Origin: an uncultured Oscillibacter sp.
GTDB taxonomy: Bacteria > Bacillota > Clostridia > Oscillospirales > Oscillospiraceae
Reading direction: 5' to 3'
DNA length: 42,423 nucleotides
Assembly: GCA_910585385.1 (NCBI GenBank)
Contig: CAJUDV010000019.1
Location: 1 to 42,423, forward strand
Shown: one piece after another, positions 34,073-41,746 of the stretch
Layout: each line of letters opens with the position of its first letter
Position numbering within the stretch: the first letter of the stretch is position 1
Notes under the pieces: generated by a model
Databases searched by the model: none
Seen by the model: only the letters and a program-made list of their open reading frames with translations
Told to the model about the DNA's origin: nothing
Program-made: the position numbers and the translations under genes

Positions 34073-34094
34073 GAAATCCTCCTTATATAGCCGG

Positions 34095-36098
34095 CTACAG
34101 CAGCAGGGCGGCGCGGTACACCAGCAGAGATACGATCCAGGCTATGACACACTGGGCCATGGCCACACCGGCGGCCTTCCAGCCGGAGCCAAGCTCCTGT
34201 TTTACGGCGGAGATGGCGGCCACGCAGGGGGTGTACAGCAGGGTGAACGCCAGGAAGCTGGCGGCGGTGGCGGGGGAAAACAGCGTTCCCAGGGCGGCGG
34301 CGGTGACGTCCGCGCCGGACCCCGTGAGAACCCCCAGGGTGGAGATGACGGACTCTTTGGCGATAAAGCCGGTGATCAGGGCGGTGGAGACCCGCCAGTC
34401 CCCAAAGCCCAGAGGGGCGAGCAGGGGGGAGATCCACGCGCCTACGGCGGCCAAGAGGCTGTGGGAGCTGTCGGCCACCAAATTCAGCCGGGTGTCAAAG
34501 GTCTGGAGGAACCAGACGATGATGGTGGCCGCGAAGATGATGGTGAAGGCCCGGGTGAGAAAATCCTTGGCCTTATCCCAGCACAGCTGCCCCACACTGC
34601 GAGGAGAGGGGAAGCGGTAGTTGGGCAGCTCCATGACAAAGGGCACGGGCTTTCCCTGGAAGGCGGTGGCCCCCAGCGCTTTGGCGGCGATAACGCCCAC
34701 CAGGATGCCGCCGAAGTACAGCGAGATCATCACCAGGGCGGCATAGCGGGGGAAGAAGGCGGCGGAGAAGACGCCGTAGATGGGAATCTTGGCGGAGCAG
34801 CTCATAAAGGGCGTCAGCAAAATCGTCATCCGCCGGTCCCGCTCGGAGGCCAGGGTCCGGGTGGACATGATGGCGGGCACGGAGCAGCCGAAGCCGATCA
34901 GCAGAGGCACGATGGAGCGGCCGGAGAGACCGATCTTTCGCAGCAGCTGGTCCATGAAAAACGCCACCCGGGCCATGTAGCCGGTATCCTCCAGGATGGA
35001 GAGAAAGAAGAACAGCACCACGATGATGGGCAGGAAGCTCAGAACACTGCCCACTCCGGCGAAAACCCCGTCGATTACGAGACTGTGGACCACAGGATTC
35101 AGGCCGTATGCCGTCAGGCCGCCGTCCACGGCGGCGGTGAGGGCGGCGATGGCCATTGCCAGCAGGTCTGAGAGCCCCTGGCCCACCACGCTGAAAGTCA
35201 AATAGAAGATGGCCAGAATGATGCCAAAGAAGATGGGCAGGGCCAGGTATTTGTTAGTTACCACCCGGTCAATGGCCTCGCTGCGGCGGCGCTCCCGGGA
35301 TTCCTGGCACTTTACCACCGTGCGGGCGCACACGCCCTCGATGAAGTCGTAGCGCATGTCCGCAAGGGCGGCGTTGCGGTCCATGCCGTGCTCCGCCTCC
35401 ATCTCCTGGACGCTGTGCTCGATAAGCTCCAGCTCATTCTGGTCCAGTCTCAGCCGTGTCCGGACGTCCTCGTCGTCCTCAATGAGCTTGGCGGCGGCGA
35501 AGCGCACCGGCAGGCCCGCGGCCTCGGCGTGGTCCTCAATCTGGTGGACCACGGCGTGGATGCAGCGGTGTACCGGCCCGGGGGAGCAGAAGTCGTAGAC
35601 AGCCGGCAGGGTCTTATTCCGGGCCGTAGACACGGCGATGCGGATCAGCTCCTCCACGCCGTGATTCTTCACGGCGGAGATGGGGATCACAGGGATACCC
35701 AGGGCAGCGGACATGGCCTTGACGTCGATGGTGCCGCCGCCGGCGGTGACCTCGTCCATCATGTTCAGGGCCAGCACCATGGGGATGCGCATCTCCAGCA
35801 GCTGGAGGGTCAGGTACAGGTTCCGTTCGATGTTGGTGGCGTCCACAATATTGATGATGCCGTCGGGCCGCTGGTTGAGAATAAAGTCCCGGGTGACGAT
35901 TTCCTCCGGCGTGTAGGGGCGGATGGAGTAGATGCCCGGCAGGTCCACCACCGTGCAGTCCTTTTGCCCTCGGACGGCGCCGGACTTCTGGTCCACCGTC
36001 ACGCCGGGAAAGTTGCCCACGTGCTGATTGGAGCCGGTGAGCTGGTTGAAGAGGGTGGTCTTACCGCAGTTTTGGTTGCCGGCCAGAGCGAAGATCAT
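34095..36098 (-). CDS. feoB: Ferrous iron transporter FeoB
   Basis: A 667-residue Fe(II) transporter. The N-terminal G domain has G1 GNQNCGKTT (near 8-16), a T-rich switch GNFPGVTVD, G3 DLPGIYS (near 53-59) and G4 NMMDE (near 114). A helical spacer leads to about nine to eleven transmembrane helices with two FeoB gate regions, including PLLIGFGCSVPAIMSTRTL near 393-411 (Cys in GCSVPA). The frame is intact. It overlaps feoA by ATGA and is followed by the Cys-rich microprotein. Confidence 0.96.
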   Translation of the reverse strand: MIFALAGNQNCGKTTLFNQLTGSNQHVGNFPGVTVDQKSGAVRGQKDCTVVDLPGIYSIRPYTPEEIVTRDFILNQRPDGIINIVDATNIERNLYLTLQLLEMRIPMVLALNMMDEVTAGGGTIDVKAMSAALGIPVIPISAVKNHGVEELIRIAVSTARNKTLPAVYDFCSPGPVHRCIHAVVHQIEDHAEAAGLPVRFAAAKLIEDDEDVRTRLRLDQNELELIEHSVQEMEAEHGMDRNAALADMRYDFIEGVCARTVVKCQESRERRRSEAIDRVVTNKYLALPIFFGIILAIFYLTFSVVGQGLSDLLAMAIAALTAAVDGGLTAYGLNPVVHSLVIDGVFAGVGSVLSFLPIIVVLFFFLSILEDTGYMARVAFFMDQLLRKIGLSGRSIVPLLIGFGCSVPAIMSTRTLASERDRRMTILLTPFMSCSAKIPIYGVFSAAFFPRYAALVMISLYFGGILVGVIAAKALGATAFQGKPVPFVMELPNYRFPSPRSVGQLCWDKAKDFLTRAFTIIFAATIIVWFLQTFDTRLNLVADSSHSLLAAVGAWISPLLAPLGFGDWRVSTALITGFIAKESVISTLGVLTGSGADVTAAALGTLFSPATAASFLAFTLLYTPCVAAISAVKQELGSGWKAAGVAMAQCVIAWIVSLLVYRAALLL

Positions 36099-36325
36099 GA
36101 CTGTGCCACCTCCACCTGGATGTTTCGGGCGTCCTCCTTCCGCAGGGAGAGGGCGTAGCCCCGCACCCGCAGTTCGATGGGATCTCCCAGTGGGGCGGTC
36201 TTCTCCACCCGCACGGCAGTCCTGGGAATCAGGCCCATGTCCAGCAGGCGGCAGCGCAGGGCTCCTCCGCCGCCCACGGCGGTGATGACGGCCTCCTGGC
36301 CGAGAGGCAGCAGATCCAGTGTCAT
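36095..36325 (-). CDS. feoA: FeoA-family ferrous iron uptake accessory protein
   Basis: A 76-residue SH3-like protein beginning MTLDLLPLGQEAVITAVGGGGALRCRLLDMGLIPRTAVRVEKTAPLGDPIELRVRGYALSLRKEDA. The LLDMGLIPRT and GYALSLRKEDA segments are family hallmarks. The upstream ATG in frame at 36340 is also possible, but ATG 36325 has GGGAGGG at the proper distance. It starts the feoAB-microprotein operon, behind an iron-box-like palindrome. Confidence 0.93.
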   Translation of the reverse strand: MTLDLLPLGQEAVITAVGGGGALRCRLLDMGLIPRTAVRVEKTAPLGDPIELRVRGYALSLRKEDARNIQVEVAQS

Positions 36326-36343
36326 AGTGATCCCTCCCACAAG

Positions 36344-36359
36344 GTTAGCTTATTCTAAC
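36344..36359. promoter_or_regulatory. Putative iron-box (DtxR/IdeR-like) operator of feoAB
   Basis: The inverted repeat GTTAG N6 CTAAC lies 19 nt upstream of feoA and overlaps a -10-like TAGAAT on the minus strand. The half-sites recall DtxR/IdeR sites (TTAGGTTAG...), but no regulator gene is in the window. Confidence 0.5.
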
Positions 36360-36483
36360 TACTGTAAGAGTATCACGGAACGGGCCGGAGGTCAAACTGG
36401 GAATTGCCAGAAAAACAGAAAAAATTCGACGGATTTTTCGTACACTCCGATAATTTTATTCCTCCGGCAGCGGGGAAAACCGC

Positions 36484-36513
36484 TTGCGCGGAAGCGGCGG
36501 CCTGTGCTATACT
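36484..36513 (+). promoter_or_regulatory. Promoter of the glyoxalase-fold gene
   Basis: TTGCGC (36484-36489), 18 nt, TATACT (36508-36513), about 20 nt before the start codon. Confidence 0.6.
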
Positions 36514-36532
36514 GCCTGTGAGGTGATGAGAT

Positions 36533-36898
36533 ATGCTGACATTCAACCATTTTAATTTTAACGTATCCGACCTGGAGCGGTCCATTCAATTCTACCGGGA
36601 CGCCCTGGGCCTGGAGGAGGTGCGCCGGAAAGAGGCGGAGGACGGCAGCTTTGTGCTTGTGTTCCTGGGGGACGGAAAGACGGATTTCTGCCTGGAGATC
36701 ACATGGCTGCGGGAGCACCCTCAGAAGTACGACCTGGGGGAGTGCGAGTTCCACCTGGCCCTGAAGGCGGAGGATTACGAGGCCGCCCATCAAAAGCACG
36801 CCGGCATGGGCTGTATCTGCTTTGAGAACCCGGCCATGGGCATTTATTTTATCAGCGATCCGGACGGGTATTGGATCGAGATCATCCCCGACCGGTGA
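36533..36898 (+). CDS. VOC (glyoxalase I-like) family protein
   Basis: A 121-residue protein of the vicinal-oxygen-chelate fold, two babbb modules: FNHFNFNVSDLERSIQFYRDALGLEEV near 3-29 and the second half ending GIYFISDPDGYWIEIIPDR. Metal ligands consistent with glyoxalase I are His6, a Glu near 55, His75 (FHLALKA) and Glu117 (WIEI). It is annotated as lactoylglutathione lyase in many genomes, but glutathione is not common in these anaerobes, so the thiol or substrate may differ. Monocistronic, with its own promoter and a downstream hairpin. Confidence 0.87.
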   Translation: MLTFNHFNFNVSDLERSIQFYRDALGLEEVRRKEAEDGSFVLVFLGDGKTDFCLEITWLREHPQKYDLGECEFHLALKAEDYEAAHQKHAGMGCICFENPAMGIYFISDPDGYWIEIIPDR

Positions 36899-36909
36899 GA
36901 GGACTGCGA

Positions 36910-36943
36910 AAGCCGTCTGCGGCAGGCGCCGCGGGCGGCTTTT
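36910..36943 (+). terminator. Terminator after the VOC gene
   Basis: Stem AGCCG-TCT-GCGGC / GCCGC-GGG-CGGCT with TTT after it; imperfect in the middle. Confidence 0.6.
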
Positions 36944-36982
36944 CACCCCTGTGAAAAGCCGGAGAAGAGGGGAAAAACCTCG

Positions 36983-37011
36983 TTGACTTCGCTGTGTGAA
37001 GATGGTAAAAT
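36983..37011 (+). promoter_or_regulatory. Promoter of the lipoprotein gene
   Basis: TTGACT (36983-36988), 17 nt, TAAAAT (37006-37011), 68 nt before the start. Confidence 0.65.
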
Positions 37012-37079
37012 AATTCTTGCCTCAAATGGGATACCATCCATGGGTGCACAGAATTTGAGAGATTTTTGGAGGGATTCAG

Positions 37080-37679
37080 ATGAAACGGTTGTTATCGGTA
37101 TTACTGGCGGTGCTTTTGACGTTGGCTCTGGCAGGCTGCGGAGGCAAGGACTCCGGAGATTCCGGGGCTGGCTCCGGTGGCAGCGGTGATAATGTCGGTT
37201 CCGGCAACGGGGACGTCTACGCGGAGGACGGCTGGGCCGAGGGCCGCATGGGGGACACGATGCACGCCTATTGGTTCAATTACACGGTCAACAGCGCCTA
37301 CACCTGCGGCGAGTTCGCCGGCCGCGCGGCGGCGGAGGGCTGCAAGCTGCTGGTGGTGGAGATCACCGTGAAGAACACCGTTACCTCCAGCGTGGAGATG
37401 TACGATACCGACTTCCAGGCCCAGTGGGGCAGCGACGCGGAAGAGGATTACCGCCTGCCCATCACCACCGATCCGGAGACCTTTGAGGAGCTGGACCCCA
37501 TCAGCGACGAGCAGCTGCCCGGTACATATGAGCTGGGGGTGAATCAGGAGCGCACGGGATTGCTGGTGTACGAGGTCCCCGCCGAGGGCAAGGACTTCTC
37601 TATCTCCTATATGGAGGCCTTTGAGGAGGGCGACGACGGCGATACCTTCTTCGTGTACTTCACTCCTGAGGAGAAGTGA
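37080..37679 (+). CDS. Secreted lipoprotein, DUF4352-like
   Basis: A 199-residue lipoprotein: signal peptide MKRLLSVLLAVLLTLALAGC with the lipobox LAGC (Cys20), a Gly/Ser/Asp-rich linker to about 45, then a strand-rich domain (MHAYWFNYTVNSAYTC... LLVVEITVKNTVTSSVEMYDTDFQAQW... TGLLVYEVPAEGKDFSISYME). The pattern of a lipoprotein with an Ig-like 'VEITVKN' strand matches DUF4352/telokin-like proteins, which bind extracellular partners in Gram-positive bacteria; the function is unknown. GGAGGG precedes the ATG. Monocistronic, followed by a strong terminator. Confidence 0.82.
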   Translation: MKRLLSVLLAVLLTLALAGCGGKDSGDSGAGSGGSGDNVGSGNGDVYAEDGWAEGRMGDTMHAYWFNYTVNSAYTCGEFAGRAAAEGCKLLVVEITVKNTVTSSVEMYDTDFQAQWGSDAEEDYRLPITTDPETFEELDPISDEQLPGTYELGVNQERTGLLVYEVPAEGKDFSISYMEAFEEGDDGDTFFVYFTPEEK

Positions 37680-37700
37680 TCGGTTTTCCGGGAAAATAGG

Positions 37701-37740
37701 AACCCCCGGCTCCGCCTATGGCGGAGCCGGGGGTTTGTTT
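37701..37740 (+). terminator. Terminator after the lipoprotein gene
   Basis: A 15-bp perfect stem ACCCCCGGCTCCGCC / GGCGGAGCCGGGGGT with loop TAT and TTGTTTT. Confidence 0.92.
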
Positions 37741-37852
37741 TATCCCAGGGCGTTGGGGTGGAGATCCGTCAGGAGCTCCACATAGGGCACATTCAGGGCT
37801 TCGGCGATGTTCTCCGCCGTCAGGGGCGCAGAGGACAGCTTGCAGAGGGGAA
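37739..37852 (-). pseudogene. Possible C-terminal remnant of an HTH-type regulator gene
   Basis: On the minus strand the frame LSSAPLTAENIAEALNVPYVELLTDLHPNALG, then stop (TAA at about 37739-37741), looks protein-like and resembles the C-terminal part of a Xre-type helix-turn-helix domain (ENIAEALNVP). Upstream the frame soon runs into AT-rich, non-protein-like sequence with no start or ribosome site. I read it as the decayed tail of a gene. It may also be chance. Confidence 0.38.
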
Positions 37853-37892
37853 GAAATCTCAAAAGAATTACAAAAGAGATACAGATCCGGGC

Positions 37893-37933
37893 AAAAAATA
37901 ACAAAAGGACGGGACGCCGAAAATGGCGCCCCG
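37893..37933 (-). terminator. Terminator of the lacI-PHP-pfkB operon
   Basis: Stem CGGGGCGCC / GGCGTCCCG (37910-37933, one G-T or mismatch) with a T-rich run on the minus strand after it, 23 nt past the pfkB-like stop. Confidence 0.72.
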
Positions 37934-37955
37934 CCTTGGTATGTCTGCGGTCTGC

Positions 37956-38834
37956 TCAGTAGAACTCCTTGAGGTAGGACTCCAGATCTGCCCGCGTGCC
38001 CATATAGGGTCCCGGAGTCTCCATTTTCAGGGAGACCAGGGCCGTGGCGGTGCGCAGAGCCGTGGGGATGTCCTCCGTCAGCCGTTCGTTGATGTAGCAG
38101 GCGAAAGTGGTGTCTCCCCGCCCCGTGCGGCCGGAGAGGTTCCGGGCCTTGATAGGGCAGGTATAGATCTCCTTCCCGTCGTAGACCAGCACCTCGGTGT
38201 TGTGGGTGATCAGCACCTCTTTTGCCCCCCAGCTGTGGAGGATTTTGGCGGCTTCCGCCCGGTCCGTAAGGCCAGTGAGAATTTCCGCCTCAGCGGCGTC
38301 GGTCTTCAAAAACCGCACATAGGGCAGCATCTCGCGTTTGGCCGCCCAGTCGTGGTACACCATGCCGCCGTTCTCCACCCAGCGGAGCATGCACTGCACG
38401 TCAATGGCCACCATGGCCCGCTTCGCGGCAAAGGGGATCATCTCGTCGGGGATGTCGCCTCCCACCAGGCCCGCCAGGTGCCAGATGGCGGCGTCAATGG
38501 CGGGCACCTCCTCCGTGCGGTAGGGATCAATAACGCTGTCCACCGTGGAGGTGCGCCGCTCCCGGTCCGGGGTGTGGTATACGTTTTTAGTCACAAAGGA
38601 GTGGGTGCTGGGCAGGGGATATACGGCGGCGTTGGGGGCTTTGGCGAAGGCCGCCTCCAGCTCCTCCGGGGCCATGTCCGCCTTGGGCAGCACCGCGATT
38701 TTGTGCCCGATGTTGGCGGCGGCGAAACCGGAGTAGTACACCGCGCCGCCAATGGCCTGAACGGTGGCGCCGTCATAGTCCACGTTGGTGTCCCGGGCCA
38801 CCTCGCCGATGATGAGAGAATCAAACTGGCTCAT
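37956..38834 (-). CDS. PfkB-family carbohydrate/nucleoside kinase
   Basis: A 292-residue ribokinase-fold kinase. The N-terminal signature is AIGGAVYYSGFAAANIGHKIAVL near 27-49. The C-terminal catalytic motif is GRTGRGDTTFACYINERL near 237-254, in which GRGD replaces the common GAGD; the catalytic Asp is kept. It should phosphorylate a sugar, polyol or nucleoside; the substrate is not readable. Its start overlaps the stop of the PHP gene (ATGA), and the LacI-family gene is upstream, so all three share an operon. The pairing with a phosphoesterase suggests a pathway for a phosphorylated intermediate. Confidence 0.88.
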   Translation of the reverse strand: MSQFDSLIIGEVARDTNVDYDGATVQAIGGAVYYSGFAAANIGHKIAVLPKADMAPEELEAAFAKAPNAAVYPLPSTHSFVTKNVYHTPDRERRTSTVDSVIDPYRTEEVPAIDAAIWHLAGLVGGDIPDEMIPFAAKRAMVAIDVQCMLRWVENGGMVYHDWAAKREMLPYVRFLKTDAAEAEILTGLTDRAEAAKILHSWGAKEVLITHNTEVLVYDGKEIYTCPIKARNLSGRTGRGDTTFACYINERLTEDIPTALRTATALVSLKMETPGPYMGTRADLESYLKEFY

Positions 38835-39559
38835 TTTGCTGTCTCCTTCCGAATGGCCTCGTCGGCCTCTGTAAACTCCTGGAACGACGGGCTCCAGAGG
38901 TGAAAATTCCGGCTCTCAATGATGGCCTTATAGGCGAAGGAATCCCTTACCCGCTCCGGCAGGATAACGGCGGTCCGGGCCTCATCGCCGTCCCGGTGGG
39001 TGTCGGACCCGGCCAGGCGGTAATACTCGGGATGGCGGCGGCAGAGGGCCAGCGCCTGGTCGTTATGGTTCTCGTGACGGGGATTCCCGTTGATGATCTC
39101 CGCGCCGTGGACGGCGGTCTCTTGAACGGGGGCGCTGCCTTCGCGGAAGGGATGGGCGTGAATGATAAGAACCTCATTGTGGAACCGGTCGAAAAACTCC
39201 TGGGCGCTCATGCAGCAGGCGTAGGGGTTGGAGCGGAGCCACTGCTCGTCAATGCCGTAGACCAGATAGTCGTTGTCATTCTCGGGAAAGCGGAACTCGG
39301 CGCCAAGAATCACGTCCAGGCCCACCTCGTCGCCCCGCTTTTTGGAGGCGTGGTAGCCGGAGAGATAGTGGTCCATGACTTTGTCCCAGTTGTGCTCCGT
39401 GTCGATGCGGGAGAGGTACTCCGGGTGGAGATGGTCGGTGACCACCAGGCCGGAGAAGCCGTGGCGGACATAGCGGTCCACCACGTCGGCGGCAAACAGG
39501 CGTCCGCACCTGCTGGTCTCCGCCGTGTGGGTGTGGGGGTCGTAGAGATAGCCGTTCAT
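38831..39559 (-). CDS. PHP-domain phosphoesterase (histidinol phosphatase-like)
   Basis: A 242-residue PHP protein: DPHTHTAETSRCGR (metal HxH near 9-11), LVVTDHLHPEY near 38-48, GAEFRF near 86, IIHAHPFREGS near 134-144 and GSDTHRDGD near 185-193. All metal-ligand motifs are intact, so phosphoesterase activity is expected. No histidine genes are nearby, so histidinol phosphate is unlikely; a sugar or nucleotide phosphate is more plausible in this setting. AAGGGAG precedes the ATG. It is 70 nt downstream of the LacI-family gene and coupled to the PfkB gene. Confidence 0.87.
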   Translation of the reverse strand: MNGYLYDPHTHTAETSRCGRLFAADVVDRYVRHGFSGLVVTDHLHPEYLSRIDTEHNWDKVMDHYLSGYHASKKRGDEVGLDVILGAEFRFPENDNDYLVYGIDEQWLRSNPYACCMSAQEFFDRFHNEVLIIHAHPFREGSAPVQETAVHGAEIINGNPRHENHNDQALALCRRHPEYYRLAGSDTHRDGDEARTAVILPERVRDSFAYKAIIESRNFHLWSPSFQEFTEADEAIRKETAK

Positions 39560-39629
39560 ATGAGATCTGCTCCCTTTCTTTTATAGGGGGTCCGGCGTGG
39601 ATGTCGGGCATCCCTGGATTTTTTAGAGC

Positions 39630-40634
39630 TCAATCCAGCGTCCGGCAGGTGCCCCGCTTTACGAGGCCCGGCAGGAGGATCTGGTGGACATACCCCTGGG
39701 TGCCGTGCTCAATTTTGTCCCGCAGCATATCCACGGCCTGAATGGCCATCTCCCGCAGGGGCTGTTCGATGGTGGTCAGCTCGATGCGGGGCAGCTCCGC
39801 CGAGGGGATGTTGTCGAAGCCGATGAGGCTGAGGTGCCCGGGAATGTCGATCCGCAGCTCGTCCGCCGCCCGCATGACGCCCAGGGCGTGGGAGTCCGTG
39901 GAGGCGAAGATGGCGGTGTAGTCAATGGGCCGGGAGAAGAGCTCCCGGGCCATCTGGTAGCCGTTGTTGATGGAGGAGCGGCTGTACTCGCTGTTGAAAA
40001 ACCGCTGCTGGAGGCCCAGCTCCTGGCAGGCCCGCATGTAGCCCTCCGCCCGCAGCTGGTGGGTGGTGGTGCGGCGGCGGCCAAAGTACAAAATGTCCCG
40101 GTGGCCCAGCTCGTAGAGGTATTTGGTGCCGATGTAGGTGCCGCGGCTGTTGTCCACGGTGACATAGCTCTGGGGCTGGTCCCGCAGGTTCTCGCTGACG
40201 AATACCGTGGGCACCTGGTCGGTGTAGGCCCGGATGTTCTCGTAGGTCTGGGGGCCCTGGGGCACGATGAGAATGCCGTCCACCTGGCGGCCCAGCAGCA
40301 GCTTAACCACTGTTTTCTCCTGCTTTAAGTCCGGGCCGGAGTTGCACAGCATGATGTTGTAGCCGTGGGTTCGGGCGCTCATCTCTGCGTGATAGGCCAT
40401 CTCGCTCATAAACTGGTTGTCCACCGAGGGGACCACCAGGCCGATGAGGTCCGTTTTTTTCATCACCATGGAGCGGGCCACATAGTTTGTGGTGTAGCCC
40501 ATCTCGTCGCAGAGCTTGATGATGCGCTCCCGGGTGTCGCTGCCGATCTGGGGACTGCCGGACAGGGCCCGGGAGACGGTGGCGTAGGAGACGCCGGCGG
40601 CCTTTGCCACATCCTTTAACGTTACGCTTTTCAT
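39630..40634 (-). CDS. LacI-family transcriptional repressor
   Basis: A 334-residue regulator. The N-terminal helix-turn-helix is MKSVTLKDVAKAAGVSYATVSRALSGS, the hinge helix NYVARSMVMKK near 50-60, and residues 62-334 form a periplasmic-binding-like sensor domain (LIGLVVPSVDNQFMSEM..., GDILYFGRRRTT, SLIGFDNIPSAELPRIELTTIEQP). It should bind a small effector such as a sugar or sugar phosphate. The frame is open to 40841, but the ATG at 40634 has GGAGGAAGG and begins at the HTH. GCAAACGTTT sites lie in its own leader, in the divergent HAD promoter region and at the importer operon, so it is likely autoregulated. Confidence 0.93.
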   Translation of the reverse strand: MKSVTLKDVAKAAGVSYATVSRALSGSPQIGSDTRERIIKLCDEMGYTTNYVARSMVMKKTDLIGLVVPSVDNQFMSEMAYHAEMSARTHGYNIMLCNSGPDLKQEKTVVKLLLGRQVDGILIVPQGPQTYENIRAYTDQVPTVFVSENLRDQPQSYVTVDNSRGTYIGTKYLYELGHRDILYFGRRRTTTHQLRAEGYMRACQELGLQQRFFNSEYSRSSINNGYQMARELFSRPIDYTAIFASTDSHALGVMRAADELRIDIPGHLSLIGFDNIPSAELPRIELTTIEQPLREMAIQAVDMLRDKIEHGTQGYVHQILLPGLVKRGTCRTLD

Positions 40635-40668
40635 AGAATTCAACCTTCCTCCCTGGCCCGAAAAAACC

Positions 40669-40680
40669 GCAAACGTTTCC
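40669..40680. promoter_or_regulatory. LacI-family operator in the lacI-like leader
   Basis: GCAAACGTTTCC shares ten bases with the palindrome at 27623. It lies 54 bp past the -10 of the repressor promoter, which fits road-block autorepression. Confidence 0.7.
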
Positions 40681-40733
40681 GTCTCATATTTCACGGCTGA
40701 CAGCGCCGTTTCCGCTGCCAGCCATATAATAAA

Positions 40734-40762
40734 AGCATATATGATTTTCCCGATATTGTCAA
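40734..40762 (-). promoter_or_regulatory. Promoter of the lacI-PHP-pfkB operon
   Basis: Minus-strand perfect TTGACA (40757-40762), 17 nt, TATGCT (40734-40739). Confidence 0.7.
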
Positions 40763-40834
40763 TAACAATCTTGTTTTTTCCGCCTTTTGGGCATAAAAAC
40801 GAAAAAGCGGCCCTACACTTTGGCATTTGGGATA

Positions 40835-40863
40835 TTGACAAAGAACCCTCCGTTATTTAGAAT
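40835..40863 (+). promoter_or_regulatory. Promoter of the tandem HAD operon
   Basis: Perfect TTGACA (40835-40840), 17 nt, TAGAAT (40858-40863). Confidence 0.75.
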
Positions 40864-40880
40864 GAAATCTGTAAAAGGCC

Positions 40881-40892
40881 GCAAACGTTTAC
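40881..40892. promoter_or_regulatory. LacI-family operator of the HAD operon
   Basis: GCAAACGTTTAC, the same ten-base core as the other two sites, starting 18 bp after the -10 box, nearly the same spacing as at the importer operon. Confidence 0.72.
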
Positions 40893-40993
40893 AGGTTTGC
40901 TCCCCGCCGCTGGTTCACGGGGCCCTCGGGGCTCTCCGGCGGATGTTCCGCGGAATTGAGATCCGTAATTATATCAATAAGGAGGACTTTGGA

Positions 40994-41728
40994 ATGACCC
41001 CGGATATTCAGACGATTTTCTTTGATGTGGGCAACACCCTGCGCATCGTGCTCAAGGAGCAGGACTTTATCGACAGGGCCGAGGCGGGCCTGATGGAGCT
41101 GATCCAGACCAAGGAGAGCCACGACGAGCTCTTTGCCAAGCTGGAGGAGCGGTGGAAGAAGTACCGCAAGATGTCCAAGGAGACGCTGCTGGACGCCTCC
41201 GAAGGGGAGCTTTGGACCCAGTACATGCTGCCGGAGTACGAGCCCAACATGATCTTCGCCAACGCCGCCCGGCTCACCCGCCTGTGGCGGGACCACGACG
41301 GCCGCCGGGTGGCCCGTCCCGACGCCGTGGCGACCATTAAGGAGCTGTGCGCCCGGGGCTATACCCTGGGAATTATCGCCAACACGGTCACTGAGACGGA
41401 GATCCCCGACTGGATGGCCGCCGACGGCGTGGCCCAGTGTTTTAAGACCACCATTCTCTCCTCCAAGGTGCGGCTGCGCAAGCCCAACCCGGAGATCTAT
41501 CACCTGGCCTGCCGCTGCATCGGTACTGCCGAGGCCAACTGCGCCTACGTGGGCGACAACCCTGTCCGGGATGTGGAGGGCACCCAGGCCGCGGGCTTCG
41601 GCATGATGATCCGCATCGACGAGCCGGACACCCTGAACAACGAGCACGCCACCGGCAAGGAGTTTACCCCCGACCACGTTATCACCCAGCTGAGTGAGCT
41701 GCTGGACATCTTCCCGGCCCGTACTTGA
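40994..41728 (+). CDS. HAD-superfamily hydrolase with DxGNT motif (2 of 3)
   Basis: A 244-residue HAD-IA protein. Motif I FFDVGNTLRI (Asp11 kept, DxD second Asp is Gly13), a helical cap near 22-105, motif II GIIANTVTE, motif III Lys in LRKPNPEIY and motif IV YVGDNPVRD. The frame is open to 40787, but the ATG at 40994 has a strong AAGGAGG site. First gene after a LacI-type operator. It is a clear paralogue of the next gene and more distantly of the HAD at 33 kb. A small-molecule phosphatase role is likely. Confidence 0.87.
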   Translation: MTPDIQTIFFDVGNTLRIVLKEQDFIDRAEAGLMELIQTKESHDELFAKLEERWKKYRKMSKETLLDASEGELWTQYMLPEYEPNMIFANAARLTRLWRDHDGRRVARPDAVATIKELCARGYTLGIIANTVTETEIPDWMAADGVAQCFKTTILSSKVRLRKPNPEIYHLACRCIGTAEANCAYVGDNPVRDVEGTQAAGFGMMIRIDEPDTLNNEHATGKEFTPDHVITQLSELLDIFPART

Positions 41729-41746
41729 CATAAAGGAGGGAACGCC

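Larger units (their letters stand above)
40635..40993. other. Divergent control region between the LacI-family operon and the HAD operon
   Basis: About 360 bp without a gene. It holds one promoter and one GCAAACGTTT operator for each side, listed separately. Open frames that enter it from either gene lack ribosome sites. Confidence 0.8.
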
